A stretch of DNA of 64,000 nt from the NCBI RefSeq assembly GCF_000226215.1, contig NZ_AGFF01000023.1, positions 494,720-558,719 on the forward strand. The letters are read 5' to 3'. Shown one piece after another: positions 1 through 8,148 of the stretch. The stretch is from Dietzia alimentaria 72 (GTDB lineage Bacteria > Actinomycetota > Actinomycetes > Mycobacteriales > Mycobacteriaceae). Positions within the stretch are counted from its first letter, which is position 1. Each line of letters starts with the position of its first letter. The notes under the pieces are model-generated. The model saw only the letters and a list, made by a program, of their open reading frames with translations, ran no database searches and was not told the DNA's origin. The position numbers and the translations under genes were made by a program.

Positions 1-2
1 TC

Positions 3-224
3 CGACCCTCCGAGGTCGCGAGGATAAGCGCACAGGCGCGCGAGGTCGGCATGACCGTGGAGGTCCTGGATACTGCTCACACGACGTCGCACCGCCAGGC
101 CGACGCCCTGTTCGGTCCGGAAATCGTGCTCCCGCGTCGGAGACAGGCACCTGCACCGCGGGATCGGACTCGACGCCCGGCGCAGTCGCGTGTCCACCGG
201 CCAAAGAAGAAGCGGCGGTCGTGA
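3..224 (+). CDS. C-terminal fragment of an unidentified protein (5' end outside window)
   Basis: An open frame runs in from the window edge and stops with TGA at 222-224, giving about 73 residues. The stop overlaps the GTG start of the next gene in a GTGA tetranucleotide, a coupling pattern used many times in this window, which supports the fragment being real. The last 25 residues are Arg/Lys/Pro-rich and end in a KKKRR-type basic tail, suggesting nucleic-acid binding. I do not recognise the family. In corynebacteria an hrpA-type RNA helicase gene lies near oxyR, but this tail does not resemble the usual HrpA C-terminus, so no function is assigned. Confidence 0.5.
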   Translation, partial: RPSEVARISAQAREVGMTVEVLDTAHTTSHRQADALFGPEIVLPRRRQAPAPRDRTRRPAQSRVHRPKKKRRS

Positions 225-1168
225 GTTCGCACACCTCCGCTGAACCCGTGGTGCTGATACCGGAGACGATCTGGAGAGCCAGACAGGAGCGGCATATCCG
301 CGCCGTCGACCTGTTGACAACCGACCACCTCGAACGCAGAAGACGCGGAGAACCTCATCCGGTGGTGGACTTTCTGTTCACCTATTACCGCACGAGCGTC
401 GCCACGATCCGTCGGTGGCATCCGGGGCCCGGTGTGATCCTCGAGAACGCCCATCACTTCGAGATGGCGGACCGACGACACTACCGTCGCGATTCATTCC
501 GAGGTATCGATGGACTCGCAGTTGACGCGGACTCAGTAATAGAGCGCTGCGGGGCCCGGATCGACAGGGCTCGGACGATAGTCAACGCCACTGCGTCCCG
601 CGCGGGCGCGACGGGATGCTTTGGTCTGCACGAGTGGGCGATGCTCTACCGCGCCGGAGACAGCGACGTCCGCCACGAGCAGATCCCTCTGCGCGTGTCT
701 CCTGCGGAGATCGACGATGTCATCGACCAATCCAGGCTCCGGTGCACCCACTTCGACGCATTCCGTTTCTTCACCCGCCCGGCGAGGCCCCTTAATCTCA
801 CGCCACTGACCCGTGACGGTCAGGCCGGGAATGAGCAGCCTGCATGCTTACACGCCGGGATGGATCTGTACGCTCACGTCGCCGCGATGGAGGCCGGAGC
901 CCCGGGCGAACTACTGCTGGACACACTCCGCGCGTCGTTCGACGCGCGAGAGGTGGATATGCGATCGTCTCCCTACGACCTCTCCTCATGGGGACTTGAT
1001 CCGATCCGGGTGGAGACTGCCGAGGGGCGAGCGGAGTTCGTGGAACACCAGCGCCTGTGGATCCGACGGACCCAGGCGCTCAGACACAGGTTCCTGGACG
1101 CCGTCACGCGACTAGAGGCCCGGGCTATTCCGGAGTCGCGCCGAACATCTTTTGTGCAACCTCGCTGA
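221..1168 (+). CDS. Conserved protein of the family usually labelled '3-methyladenine DNA glycosylase'
   Basis: This 315-residue protein matches, by overall pattern, an actinobacterial family that databases often name 3-methyladenine DNA glycosylase. Seen here are a DFLFTYY segment followed by RRWHPG near residue 65, a GCFGLHEWAMLYR block in the middle, a CTHFDAYRFF-like block (CTHFDAFRFF), CLHAGMDLYAH, and an MRSSPYDL motif near the C-terminus, all hallmarks as I remember the family. The HhH and AlkA or Tag signatures of proven glycosylases are not evident, so the enzymatic label is doubtful. The GTG start overlaps the preceding stop (GTGA). The 3' end overlaps the convergent oxyR stop by 44 nt. 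Confidence 0.75.
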   Translation: MSSHTSAEPVVLIPETIWRARQERHIRAVDLLTTDHLERRRRGEPHPVVDFLFTYYRTSVATIRRWHPGPGVILENAHHFEMADRRHYRRDSFRGIDGLAVDADSVIERCGARIDRARTIVNATASRAGATGCFGLHEWAMLYRAGDSDVRHEQIPLRVSPAEIDDVIDQSRLRCTHFDAFRFFTRPARPLNLTPLTRDGQAGNEQPACLHAGMDLYAHVAAMEAGAPGELLLDTLRASFDAREVDMRSSPYDLSSWGLDPIRVETAEGRAEFVEHQRLWIRRTQALRHRFLDAVTRLEARAIPESRRTSFVQPR

Positions 1169-2060
1169 CGACGCGACCGAACTCGAGGTACGCCTCGCTC
1201 CCCGCCGTCGCCGTTCGCAAGACCAGCCCCATGGTGCGTCCGGGCTCGGGTTCCGCGAAGCGCGCCACCGCAATGGCGGGATCCTTACTCTCGGGACCGA
1301 CCGCCGATGCCGGCACCAGCGTCACACCCAATCCGCCCGCCACGCAGCGCACGGCCGTGGTCAGTGACGCGGCACGTGACTCTCCCCTGCCCAGCACAGG
1401 CGCTGACACCTGCCGGCAGAGGTCAATCGTCTGATCACGGAGGCAGTGCCCTTCATCGAGCATCAGCAACGGCTGGTCCACGAGTGCTTCAAGTGGCAGA
1501 TCACTGCGATCGGCGAACTTGTGGCCGGCAGGGACAAGAAGTGCGAAGGGTTCTGAATACAACGGAGTGGCGGTGACCCCGGACGCTTCGGTCGGCACGG
1601 CGATGATCGCCAGATCGATCGACCCGTTGCGGAGTCCGTCGAGCAACCGCGCGGTCTGGTCCTCGACGATCTGCGGCCGCAGGTCCGGGAACCGCTCCGC
1701 GAGTGCGGGCAACAGGCCCGGGAGCAGATACGGAGCGGCCGTGGGGATCACGCCTATGCGCAGCGGTCCGAACAACGGGCCACCACTACCCGCAGCCGCA
1801 TCGGAGACGGCATCCATCGCGGACACAGCCGTCCGTGCGTATGGACGGAGCTGTTGACCCGCCGGCGTGACGAGGACGGACCTCGTACTTCGCTCGACCA
1901 GATGAAGCCCCAACCCGTCCTCGAGCGTCGCGAGTGCCTGGGAAAGGGATGGTTGGCTCATGCCGAGCTCTTCAGCGGCGCTGCGGAAATGGAGGTGCTC
2001 CGCCACCGCGAGGAAGACTCGGAGCTGCATGACGCTCGGAACGAACCGTTGATCGGCCAT
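1125..2060 (-). CDS. oxyR: OxyR, LysR-type peroxide-sensing transcriptional regulator
   Basis: A LysR-family regulator of 311 residues. An N-terminal winged HTH covers roughly residues 10-68 and a periplasmic-binding-like effector domain follows. The redox pair is intact: GHCLRDQ places Cys at about 206 and the second Cys at about 215, with the same C-x8-C spacing as E. coli Cys199/Cys208. It is divergent from ahpC-ahpD, its classical targets. I start at ATG 2060 (MADQRF); an upstream in-frame TTG at 2090 would add ten residues, but LysR proteins normally begin close to the HTH. Unlike M. tuberculosis, where oxyR is a pseudogene, this copy appears complete. It probably activates ahpCD when Cys206 is oxidised by peroxide. 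Confidence 0.93.
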   Translation of the reverse strand: MADQRFVPSVMQLRVFLAVAEHLHFRSAAEELGMSQPSLSQALATLEDGLGLHLVERSTRSVLVTPAGQQLRPYARTAVSAMDAVSDAAAGSGGPLFGPLRIGVIPTAAPYLLPGLLPALAERFPDLRPQIVEDQTARLLDGLRNGSIDLAIIAVPTEASGVTATPLYSEPFALLVPAGHKFADRSDLPLEALVDQPLLMLDEGHCLRDQTIDLCRQVSAPVLGRGESRAASLTTAVRCVAGGLGVTLVPASAVGPESKDPAIAVARFAEPEPGRTMGLVLRTATAGSEAYLEFGRVVSEVAQKMFGATPE

Positions 2061-2082
2061 ACCAATCAGTCTAGGCACGGCG

Positions 2083-2118
2083 ATAGCCAAAAGTCGATGA
2101 TTATTCGCATGTAGCTAT
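2083..2118. promoter_or_regulatory. Candidate OxyR operator between oxyR and ahpC
   Basis: The oxyR-ahpC gap carries ATAG at 2083-2086 and its complement CTAT at 2115-2118, within the outer pair CGATAGC...GTAGCTATAAG. Spacing between the outer half-sites is 32 nt start to start, against 33 in the E. coli ATAG-N7-CTAT-N7-ATAG-N7-CTAT consensus. The two inner half-sites are poorly conserved (CGAT at 2095-2098 is the best). Position and symmetry suit a LysR regulator acting on the divergent pair, but the assignment is inference. Confidence 0.4.
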
Positions 2119-2141
2119 AAGTGATCTTACTCTCATTAGGC

Positions 2142-2170
2142 TTTACCTCTTAGTGCGAGTCGGGCATAGT
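2142..2170 (+). promoter_or_regulatory. Tentative ahpC promoter
   Basis: TTTACC at 2142-2147 and CATAGT at 2165-2170 are separated by 17 nt and lie 43 nt before the ahpC start. Each matches about four of six sigma-70-type positions, the weak kind expected of an activator-dependent promoter. The OxyR half-sites lie just upstream. Not verified. Confidence 0.3.
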
Positions 2171-2213
2171 AGAACGTGTCAGTCCGACAACAACCCAATC
2201 CCAGGAGGATCGC

Positions 2214-2810
2214 ATGGCACTTCTCACCATCGGAGACCAGTTCCCCGACTTCGAGCTCACCGCGCTCAAAGGCGGTGACCTCCAGGAGGTCAACGCACAG
2301 CAGCCTGAGGATTACTTCGAGACCATCACCAACCAGTCCTACGCTGGCAAGTGGCGGGTAATTTTCTTCTACCCCAAGGACTTCACGTTCGTTTGCCCGA
2401 CCGAGATCGCCGCCTTCGGCAAGCTCGACGAAGATTTCCAGGACCGCGACACGCAGATCCTCGGCGGTTCGATCGACAATGAGTTTGCGCACTTCAACTG
2501 GCGCGCGACCAACGACGAACTCAAGACGGTTCCGTTCCCGCTCCTGTCGGACATCAAGCATGAACTCATCCAGAACCTCGGCGTGGAGAACGCCGACGGT
2601 GTGGCGGATCGTGCCACCTTCATCGTTGATCCGGACAACGTGATCCAGTTCGTCTCGGTCACCCCGGACGCCGTGGGCCGCAACGTCGACGAGGTCCTTC
2701 GTGTCCTGGACGCGCTGCAGTCCTCCGAAGTGTGTGCCTGCAACTGGCAGAAGAACGACCCGACCAAGAACATCAACAAGATGGACATGCTGCAGGAGGG
2801 CATCAAGTGA
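2214..2810 (+). CDS. ahpC: AhpC, alkyl hydroperoxide reductase (peroxiredoxin)
   Basis: A 198-residue 2-Cys peroxiredoxin that reduces peroxides and peroxynitrite in the cytoplasm. The peroxidatic Cys61 lies in FTFVCPTE. The resolving region near the C-terminus has the mycobacterial VCAC arrangement (Cys174, Cys176). These three positions match M. tuberculosis AhpC numbering. An AGGAGG ribosome-binding site lies seven bases before the ATG. The gene is followed with a 4-nt overlap by ahpD, its reductant, and is divergent from oxyR. Length is normal for the family. Confidence 0.97.
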   Translation: MALLTIGDQFPDFELTALKGGDLQEVNAQQPEDYFETITNQSYAGKWRVIFFYPKDFTFVCPTEIAAFGKLDEDFQDRDTQILGGSIDNEFAHFNWRATNDELKTVPFPLLSDIKHELIQNLGVENADGVADRATFIVDPDNVIQFVSVTPDAVGRNVDEVLRVLDALQSSEVCACNWQKNDPTKNINKMDMLQEGIK

Positions 2811-3331
2811 GCATCGAGAACCTGAAGTCCGGTCTCCCGGAGTTCGCCAAGGATCTCAAGCTGAATCTCGGTTCGCTGGCTCGGTCCACTGAGCTCACGG
2901 AGCAGCAACTCTGGGGGACCTTCCTCGCCACGGCCGCCGCCACCAAGTCGGCGACCGTACTCTCGGAGATCGCAGACGAAGCACGCGGACATCTGTCGGA
3001 CGAGGCGTTCAACGCCGCACTCGGTGCCGCGTCCATCATGGCGATGAACAACGTGTCCTACCGCGCCAAGGAATTTCTGGGCGAGGACTACACGCAGGTC
3101 CGCATGGGCCTCCGCATGAACATCATCGCCAACCCGGGCGTGGAGAAGGCTGACTTCGAGCTGTGGTCGATGGCGGTCTCTACCATCAACGGTTGCGAGA
3201 ACTGCACCGCTGCCCACGATGCCGTCATCCGCAAGGAAGGCCTCACCAAGGAGCAGGCCTGGGAGGCTGTCAAGATCGCCGCCACCGTCACGGGTGTCGC
3301 GCAGGCTGTCGAAATCGACGCCAACATCTGA
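2807..3331 (+). CDS. ahpD: AhpD, alkylhydroperoxidase / AhpC reductase
   Basis: A 174-residue carboxymuconolactone-decarboxylase-fold protein that passes electrons from dihydrolipoyl components to AhpC. The active-site motif is Cys130-x-x-Cys133 with His137 ([10 protein letters not shown]), and Glu118 is present in FELW. The GTG start at 2807 overlaps the ahpC stop (GTGA) and has AGGAGG just upstream inside ahpC; the protein then begins VSIENLK, aligning with M. tuberculosis MSIEKLK. The residue before the second Cys is Asn, where M. tuberculosis AhpD has His132. Co-transcription with ahpC is very likely. Confidence 0.96.
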   Translation: MSIENLKSGLPEFAKDLKLNLGSLARSTELTEQQLWGTFLATAAATKSATVLSEIADEARGHLSDEAFNAALGAASIMAMNNVSYRAKEFLGEDYTQVRMGLRMNIIANPGVEKADFELWSMAVSTINGCENCTAAHDAVIRKEGLTKEQAWEAVKIAATVTGVAQAVEIDANI

Positions 3332-3362
3332 CAGCTCGCCACCGTTAGTGGTGCCACACCGC

Positions 3363-3390
3363 GAGGCCCCGACGACGTCGTCGGGGCCTC
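3363..3390 (+). terminator. Rho-independent-like terminator after ahpCD
   Basis: A perfect 28-nt palindrome (GAGGCCCCGACGAC and its complement) lies 31 nt after the ahpD stop. It is followed by a T-containing but not T-rich stretch (GTCGTTGTCC), as is common for high-GC actinobacterial terminators. Confidence 0.7.
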
Positions 3391-3516
3391 GTCGTTGTCC
3401 TGACACGTCGTTGCTGGTGTCGCATCCCCGGAACAAGGGGAACAACGGTAGCTTCATGAGATGAGCGGGTGACTGAACTGAACGCGCCCGTAACACCGAA
3501 CGAAGCAGGAGCACTC

Positions 3517-4440
3517 ATGATTCCAGGTGACGGACAGTCCGAGGACGGCGCGCGGGACGATCCCGATCAGCCCCGCTTCTATGGCGAGCAGAACTACGGG
3601 GAGCAGGCCTATGGCGGCACAGGCAACGGCCAGCAGTACGGCGACCCTGCCTACGGCCAACACGGCTACGGCCAGCAGTACGGCGACCCTGCGTACGGGT
3701 CCGCCTACCCGCAGAGCGGCGGCTACTACGAGCAGTCGATGCCCGGTACCAATACCTTCGCCACCGGGACGGTGTCGGCGACGGGCGCCATCGGAGCCGG
3801 ATGGCGAATGTTCATGGCCAATCCTCTGCCGTGGGTGCTCATCACGCTACTCGCAGGGGTGGCCAGCTTCGTCCTCAACCAGCTGGGGCAGCTCGGAACC
3901 GACTCCGACTCAATGGCCCTCGGGCCGACCGGAATGGTCTTCAGCGTCCTGACGATCCTCCTCGGATGGCTGTTCCAGGCGTTCACCATCAGGGGCGCCC
4001 TCCTCGAGGTGGACGGGCACAAGCCCTCGCTGGGCGCTTTCTTCACGCTGCACAACTTCGGATGGTTCGTCGTCGCCTCCATACTCGTGTCGATCGCGAC
4101 GGCACTAGGTCTCGTCGCCTTCCTCGTGGGCGCGTTGGTCGTCGCGTTCTTCCTCTACTGGACGAACTACTTCGTCATCGACCGAGAGATGACCGCCATC
4201 GACGCCGTCAAGTCCAGCTTCAACGCGATCAAGTCGGACGGTGGCAACCTCTTCGCCCTGGCGATCCTCAACACGCTCATCGTGGTGCTCGGCTTCCTGC
4301 TCCTCGGCATCGGCGCGCTAGTCGCGCTCCCCGTGGCGACCTTGTCCTCGATGTACGCGTACCGGCTCATCACCGGCCCGAGCGACTTCTCCAGCCGGGC
4401 CGGCGTCGTCCCCGGAACTTCCCCACAGCAGAGTTTCTGA
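3517..4440 (+). CDS. Membrane protein with Tyr/Gly/Gln-rich N-terminal repeats
   Basis: An integral membrane protein of 307 residues. The first ~80 residues are hydrophilic and repeat-rich, with near-exact copies of GYGQQYGDPAYG. Four or more hydrophobic segments follow: two around residues 110-165 and two or more in the C-terminal half. The layout resembles the actinobacterial family with a disordered YGQ-type tail on a glycerophosphodiester-phosphodiesterase-like membrane domain. I chose ATG 3517 because AGGAG precedes it; a GTG at 3469 would add 16 residues. Function unknown. It is convergent with the next gene, with a shared hairpin between them. Confidence 0.75.
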   Translation: MIPGDGQSEDGARDDPDQPRFYGEQNYGEQAYGGTGNGQQYGDPAYGQHGYGQQYGDPAYGSAYPQSGGYYEQSMPGTNTFATGTVSATGAIGAGWRMFMANPLPWVLITLLAGVASFVLNQLGQLGTDSDSMALGPTGMVFSVLTILLGWLFQAFTIRGALLEVDGHKPSLGAFFTLHNFGWFVVASILVSIATALGLVAFLVGALVVAFFLYWTNYFVIDREMTAIDAVKSSFNAIKSDGGNLFALAILNTLIVVLGFLLLGIGALVALPVATLSSMYAYRLITGPSDFSSRAGVVPGTSPQQSF

Positions 4441-4452
4441 CCGCTCAGAGGC

Positions 4453-4500
4453 GATGAGGCGGGGCCCTCCGACCGGGTGTCCGGAGGACTCCGCCTCGTC
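4453..4500. terminator. Bidirectional hairpin terminator between convergent genes
   Basis: GATGAGGCGG pairs with CCGCCTCGTC (one G:U), and the stem continues imperfectly inward around a loop near 4473-4480. It lies 12 nt after one stop and 24 nt before the opposite stop, a typical place for a shared terminator. Confidence 0.5.
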
Positions 4501-4524
4501 CCGGACGAGTCAATGGGGGCACTA

Positions 4525-5247
4525 TCAGCCCATCGGCTCCACAGGCTCCACGGGCTCGGCGGGTTCGTCCTCGTGCACCATCGCGCGGCGCACCGCCCAG
4601 ATGGTCCCCGCGAACGCAAGAAGCGCCAGTGGCCATCCCATCGCTATACGAGCGGCCCCGAGCCACGTCACCTCGTCACTGAGATACAAGACGTACTGCA
4701 GGACCGCCCGGATCGCGAACAGCGCCGCCCAGAAACACGTCGCGACCGCGTACCACCGGCGCGCTGCGGAGATCCGACGCCAGGCCATTCCCTTGCCGTC
4801 GAGAAATCCCCAGATCACTCCGACGAGTGGCCACCGTGCGAGAGCCGACGCAGCGAACGCGGCCCCGTACACCGCTTGGGTGATGATCCCGTAGAGGAAG
4901 TACCCTTTAGCGCTGCCCGTACGCCACGCGATGAACACGCAGATCGCGACGCCGATGAACCCGGAAATGGCCGGCTGGGGGTTTTCCCGCCTGACCAGGG
5001 ACCAGAGGAGCATGGCCAGCCCGACACCCAGTGCCGACCAGATGGCCACTCCGAGGCCCCAGATGGCGTTGATGGGAACGAACGCGATGATGGGAATCGA
5101 CGAATAGACAAGCCCGCGCACACCGCCCATCTGCTCCAGTAGCGACGCGTCCGGGTCACCGAATGCGGTCTTGCGGGTCTTCTCGGGGCGCTGGGCGGGG
5201 TGCGGGCCCTTGGGCTGCTCTTCCTCGTGGCCCTCAGGCTCTGTCAC
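4525..5247 (-). CDS. DUF3159 integral membrane protein (Rv2693c-like)
   Basis: A 240-residue polytopic membrane protein of the DUF3159 type. The cytoplasmic-looking charged N-terminus is followed by KTAFGDPDASLLEQMGGVRG, the family's conserved entry segment, then about five or six transmembrane helices and an acidic Glu/Pro tail. The chosen GTG at 5247 has GAGGA five bases upstream; a GTG at 5259 is an alternative. It overlaps the end of the OB-fold gene by 14 nt, so it is probably co-translated with it. It is the last gene of the set starting at dut or DUF3710. Molecular function is unknown. Confidence 0.85.
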   Translation of the reverse strand: MTEPEGHEEEQPKGPHPAQRPEKTRKTAFGDPDASLLEQMGGVRGLVYSSIPIIAFVPINAIWGLGVAIWSALGVGLAMLLWSLVRRENPQPAISGFIGVAICVFIAWRTGSAKGYFLYGIITQAVYGAAFAASALARWPLVGVIWGFLDGKGMAWRRISAARRWYAVATCFWAALFAIRAVLQYVLYLSDEVTWLGAARIAMGWPLALLAFAGTIWAVRRAMVHEDEPAEPVEPVEPMG

Positions 5248-5641
5248 GTGATTCCTCACCGGTTCTGCGGGGCTGCCCGGCGAGCAGCTCGTATCGCGGA
5301 TTGAACATGATCTTGTTTCCGTCCCGGATGCCTACGCGGCCGAACACGCGGATGAACCTGCCCGTATCGATCCCGGGAATGGCGCGCCGTCCCAGCCAAC
5401 ACACCTCAAAAGCTCCGGTGCCGTCAAACACCTCCGCTGTCACCCCGAGAAAATCCTCGCCACTACCGGTCAGCACGGTCCGGATCCGTCCTGTCAGTGA
5501 GGCGAGGTCACCGCGTCCGACCTCGGAGACCCGGACACACCCGAATCCGTGGACACGGCCGGAGAGGTCGGCCGCGTCAAGGGCGTCGACTGAGTCGGTG
5601 AGCCGGGCACTCAGCTCGCGCAGAGTACGCCCCAGTGGCAT
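5234..5641 (-). CDS. OB-fold nucleic-acid-binding domain protein (Rv2694c-like)
   Basis: A 135-residue protein. An N-terminal helical segment (RTLRELSARLTDSVDAL) is followed by a beta-rich domain with GRIRTVL, VFDGTGAFEVCWLGRR, IPGIDTGRFIRVFGRVG and NPRYELL, the pattern of a tRNA-anticodon/RecG-like OB fold (compare RecG wedge domains). It starts at ATG 5641, directly after a gap of 31 nt from the DUF3710 gene. The 3' end overlaps the DUF3159 start. In M. tuberculosis the same trio (Rv2696c-Rv2694c-Rv2693c) occurs. Role unknown; nucleic-acid binding is inferred from fold only. Confidence 0.82.
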   Translation of the reverse strand: MPLGRTLRELSARLTDSVDALDAADLSGRVHGFGCVRVSEVGRGDLASLTGRIRTVLTGSGEDFLGVTAEVFDGTGAFEVCWLGRRAIPGIDTGRFIRVFGRVGIRDGNKIMFNPRYELLAGQPRRTGEESRDRA

Positions 5642-5672
5642 CGTCAGACCTCCGCTGTCAGCAATAAACGAG

Positions 5673-6497
5673 TCATAGGTCGTCGTCGCCGCGCAGCCGG
5701 TCCATGGCGCTGCCGTCACGGCGCGGTGCAGGCTGAGCTGGAGACGCCTGCGCCTGGGCGGATGCATCCTGGGGCTGGGGCTGCGCCGCCGCGGGCTGGC
5801 CGGCATTTGGGGTGATCTGACCGGCTCCCATCTGCTGCTGGTAGGCCCTCGCCTGCTGCTGGGCGGCGGCCTGTGACTGGGCCTTGACCAGAGCCTGCTG
5901 AATCTCGTCCGGGATAGTCAATGGAAGTTGTTCCTTCACCGGCATCGGCCCGTCGCCCCGGTTGATCAGCAGATGCTCGAACACCTCGCGCCCCTCGACG
6001 GCAGCCTGCTCCGCAAGCTCCGGTGTGGACATGATCCGGACTTCGGCGGTCCAGCGGTTGCCGTCGACTCCGATCGCACGGAACACCGCCCCGGGCATCT
6101 CAGCGACGAGCTCGCGGCCCCACGGGCCGTCCACCACGGTGACATCTGCGCCCTGCTCTTCGAGCTGCTCCCGCATGCTCGCCACGAGGAGGCGCCACTG
6201 CCCGGCCGACTTCGGCGCCGCGAAAGCCCGCGGGATGACCCTCGACACCTGAGTGACCACATGGAACTCGGGCTGCCCGTTGGGGTCCAGAGCGACGTTG
6301 AGATCGCGCCCTTTAGGCACGCCGATGGCCATTGCACCAAGATCGATGTGTCCGAAGCCGAGTGCCTCGAAGTACTTCTGGACGTCCCCTACCGCCGAGC
6401 GGTCATGAGGTCCCGGTGCGACCGGACCTGAACCCTCAGCCTCGCCGGATGCGGTGGTGTCGCGGGCCGCGGTCGCTGGCTTCTTACGTCCGAACAT
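5673..6497 (-). CDS. DUF3710 family protein (Rv2696c-like)
   Basis: A soluble 274-residue protein. The family core runs from about residue 45 (LGAMAIGVPKG) to 185, including FHVVTQVSRVIPRAFAAPKS, WGRELVAEMPG and WTAEVRIMSTP. The C-terminal 90 residues are Gln/Ala/Pro-rich and probably disordered, ending in an RLRGDDDL-type acidic tail. ATG 6497 is preceded by GGAGAGG. It lies downstream of dut on the same strand with a 78-nt gap. No enzymatic motif is seen and the function is not known. Confidence 0.85.
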   Translation of the reverse strand: MFGRKKPATAARDTTASGEAEGSGPVAPGPHDRSAVGDVQKYFEALGFGHIDLGAMAIGVPKGRDLNVALDPNGQPEFHVVTQVSRVIPRAFAAPKSAGQWRLLVASMREQLEEQGADVTVVDGPWGRELVAEMPGAVFRAIGVDGNRWTAEVRIMSTPELAEQAAVEGREVFEHLLINRGDGPMPVKEQLPLTIPDEIQQALVKAQSQAAAQQQARAYQQQMGAGQITPNAGQPAAAQPQPQDASAQAQASPAQPAPRRDGSAMDRLRGDDDL

Positions 6498-6575
6498 GGT
6501 GGAATCCTCTCCCCGTACGGCCCGATCCCGGGCAGTATCGTCTCACGCGACGCTACCCAACGATCCTCTCACCGG

Positions 6576-7055
6576 TCAGGTCAGGCGGTGGTGTCCGCCG
6601 GTCGACCCGTGACCGCTTTCGCCACGATCGGTCTCATCGAGTTGGTCGACCTCCACCACATCCCAGAGCTCAACCCGTTGGATGATGAGCTGGGCGATCC
6701 GGTCGCCCCGCGTGATCCGGACGGTGTCTGAGGGGTCGAGGTTGATCAAGTTGACCTTGATCTCACCTCGGTAGCCCGCGTCGATCGTGCCCGGAGCGTT
6801 CACGATAGACAGGCCAGCCCGTGCCGCAAGTCCTGACCGGGGGTGAACCAGCCCGACGTAACCGGACGGAATCGCGACCGCCACGCCCGTTCCCACGAGC
6901 TCCCGGCCTCCAGGCGTGAGATCACAGTCCACAGCGGCGTGCAGATCAATCCCCGCATCTGTCGGGTGTGCCCTTGCCGGCAGCGGCAGTTCAGAGTCCA
7001 GTCGATGCAGCCGCAACTCTTCACGCGGGGTCTTCACGTCGTCCGAAACGTTCAT
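6576..7055 (-). CDS. dut: Dut, deoxyuridine 5'-triphosphate nucleotidohydrolase
   Basis: Trimeric dUTPase (159 residues) hydrolysing dUTP to dUMP and PPi, which keeps uracil out of DNA and feeds thymidylate synthesis. Motifs in order: DAGIDLHAA (I), [13 protein letters not shown] (II/III region), [14 protein letters not shown] (III), [10 protein letters not shown] (IV) and [10 protein letters not shown] (V). The His in motif V replaces the Phe of most dUTPases and matches the mycobacterial enzyme. It is divergent from the DUF3093 gene. Confidence 0.96.
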   Translation of the reverse strand: MNVSDDVKTPREELRLHRLDSELPLPARAHPTDAGIDLHAAVDCDLTPGGRELVGTGVAVAIPSGYVGLVHPRSGLAARAGLSIVNAPGTIDAGYRGEIKVNLINLDPSDTVRITRGDRIAQLIIQRVELWDVVEVDQLDETDRGESGHGSTGGHHRLT

Positions 7056-7109
7056 GGTGTCGTTGCCCTCCTGCCGGGCCGGGCCCGAATGATCGATAGT
7101 GTTAGAGCT

Positions 7110-7616
7110 GTGACCGAAGAAGATCTCCGCCCCTCACCCGACCGCAAGCCGCGCCCGGTGCACTCCGAGAAGCTACGGGTTCCGGTGTGGTGGTGGGTCG
7201 CCCTGTCCGTCATCACCGCCGCAGCCATCGTGCTGGCTGCAATGATCGGTGCACGCTGGTGGTTCTGGCTGCTCGCGGTGGTGGTCCCGTCGCTACTCGG
7301 CTGGCTCTTTGTCCGGGTCAGTCGCGAGCGAATCGAGGTCGAATCCGACGGGCAGGGCGGCGGAACCCTCTACGCCGGACGAGCTCAGCTGCCGTTCGAG
7401 GCGATCTCCCGGAGTGCTGTGGTCCCGGCCACCGCGAAACTCGCCGCCATGGGCAGGCAGCTCGATCCCGAGGCCTTTGTGATCCACCGCGGATACATTC
7501 CCACGATGGTGATCGTCGTCTTAGACGATCCGATGGACCCCACGCCATACTGGCTGATCAGCACTCGTGACCCCGAGGGGTTGGCCGCCGCTCTGCCCGA
7601 TAACCGTTACGACTGA
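7110..7616 (+). CDS. DUF3093 membrane protein (Rv2698-like)
   Basis: About 168 residues. Two transmembrane helices near residues 22-65 ([34 protein letters not shown]) are followed by a soluble beta-rich domain with the DUF3093 features [10 protein letters not shown] and a proline-linked [15 protein letters not shown] block near the C-terminus. The start is uncertain: GTG 7110 gives [10 protein letters not shown], while ATG 7089 would add seven residues; neither has a strong ribosome-binding site. It is divergent from dut and convergent with the DUF4193 gene. Function unknown. Confidence 0.82.
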   Translation: MTEEDLRPSPDRKPRPVHSEKLRVPVWWWVALSVITAAAIVLAAMIGARWWFWLLAVVVPSLLGWLFVRVSRERIEVESDGQGGGTLYAGRAQLPFEAISRSAVVPATAKLAAMGRQLDPEAFVIHRGYIPTMVIVVLDDPMDPTPYWLISTRDPEGLAAALPDNRYD

Positions 7617-7640
7617 GCGTGAACGCGGCGGCCTGATGGG

Positions 7641-7943
7641 TCAGCCCGCGCAATCCACACAGATCGCCATTCCATCTCGCTCTTCGGCGAAGCGGCTGCG
7701 GTGGTGGACGAGGAAGCACTCACCACAGGTGAACTCGTTCTCCTGCTCAGGGACCACTCGAACGGTGAGCTCCTCCCCGGAAAGGTCGGCACCGGGGAGC
7801 TCGTAGGACTCGGCGGTGTCCGTCTCGTCCACGTCGACCTCTCCGGTGGCACCCTCCACCCGTCGGGCCTTGAGTTCCTCCAGTGAATCACCGGCGAGCT
7901 CGTCGGCTTCGGTCCGGCGGGGTGCGTCGTAGTCGGTTGCCAT
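7641..7943 (-). CDS. DUF4193 zinc-ribbon-like protein (Rv2699c-like)
   Basis: An acidic 100-residue protein widespread in actinobacteria. The N-terminus (MATDYDAPRRTEAD) and the middle VDVDETDTAESYELPGADLSGEEL are family-typical. The C-terminus has two Cys pairs, CGEC near residue 73 and CVDC near residue 95, which probably bind one zinc ion. It is divergent from cei, as in M. tuberculosis (Rv2699c/Rv2700). No function is established; a small nucleic-acid or protein adaptor role is only conjecture. Confidence 0.9.
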   Translation of the reverse strand: MATDYDAPRRTEADELAGDSLEELKARRVEGATGEVDVDETDTAESYELPGADLSGEELTVRVVPEQENEFTCGECFLVHHRSRFAEERDGMAICVDCAG

Positions 7944-8010
7944 GAGTCTCTTCTCTGCGGGTTTGCTGACGAGGGGTCGCGAATCCGATCACGGAGCGAC
8001 CGGCGCACGC

Positions 8011-8039
8011 ATATTAACGGAAACTCCGCCGAATTTCAT
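8011..8039 (-). promoter_or_regulatory. Tentative promoter of the DUF4193 gene
   Basis: On the minus strand ATGAAA (8039-8034) and TAATAT (8016-8011) are separated by 17 nt, a reasonable sigma-A-type promoter about 70 nt before the start codon. The remaining 200-nt gap to cei contains no ORF I would support. Confidence 0.35.
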
Positions 8040-8148
8040 CCGCCGGACGCGCTCCGTGAGACCACCGGCACTTTCCACCGCTGCGTTTAGAGTGGTCGGC
8101 GAGAGGCTGATCGGTTTCTCCCCAGGTTCACCTGCAGGAAGGGCCCAC

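Noticed and set aside
2134..2152. Possible iron box (TTAGGCTTTACCTCTTA) before ahpC
   Set aside because: Only the first five bases match the 19-bp DtxR/IdeR consensus; the right half does not, so it is not supported.
2369..3514. 381-codon minus-strand frame opposite ahpC and ahpD
   Set aside because: It lies entirely opposite two genes with intact active sites and good ribosome-binding sites, and has no family features.
6576..6610. Loss of the conserved Phe in dUTPase motif V (GHGSTG)
   Set aside because: Mycobacterial dUTPases have His at this position, so it is lineage-normal rather than a defect.
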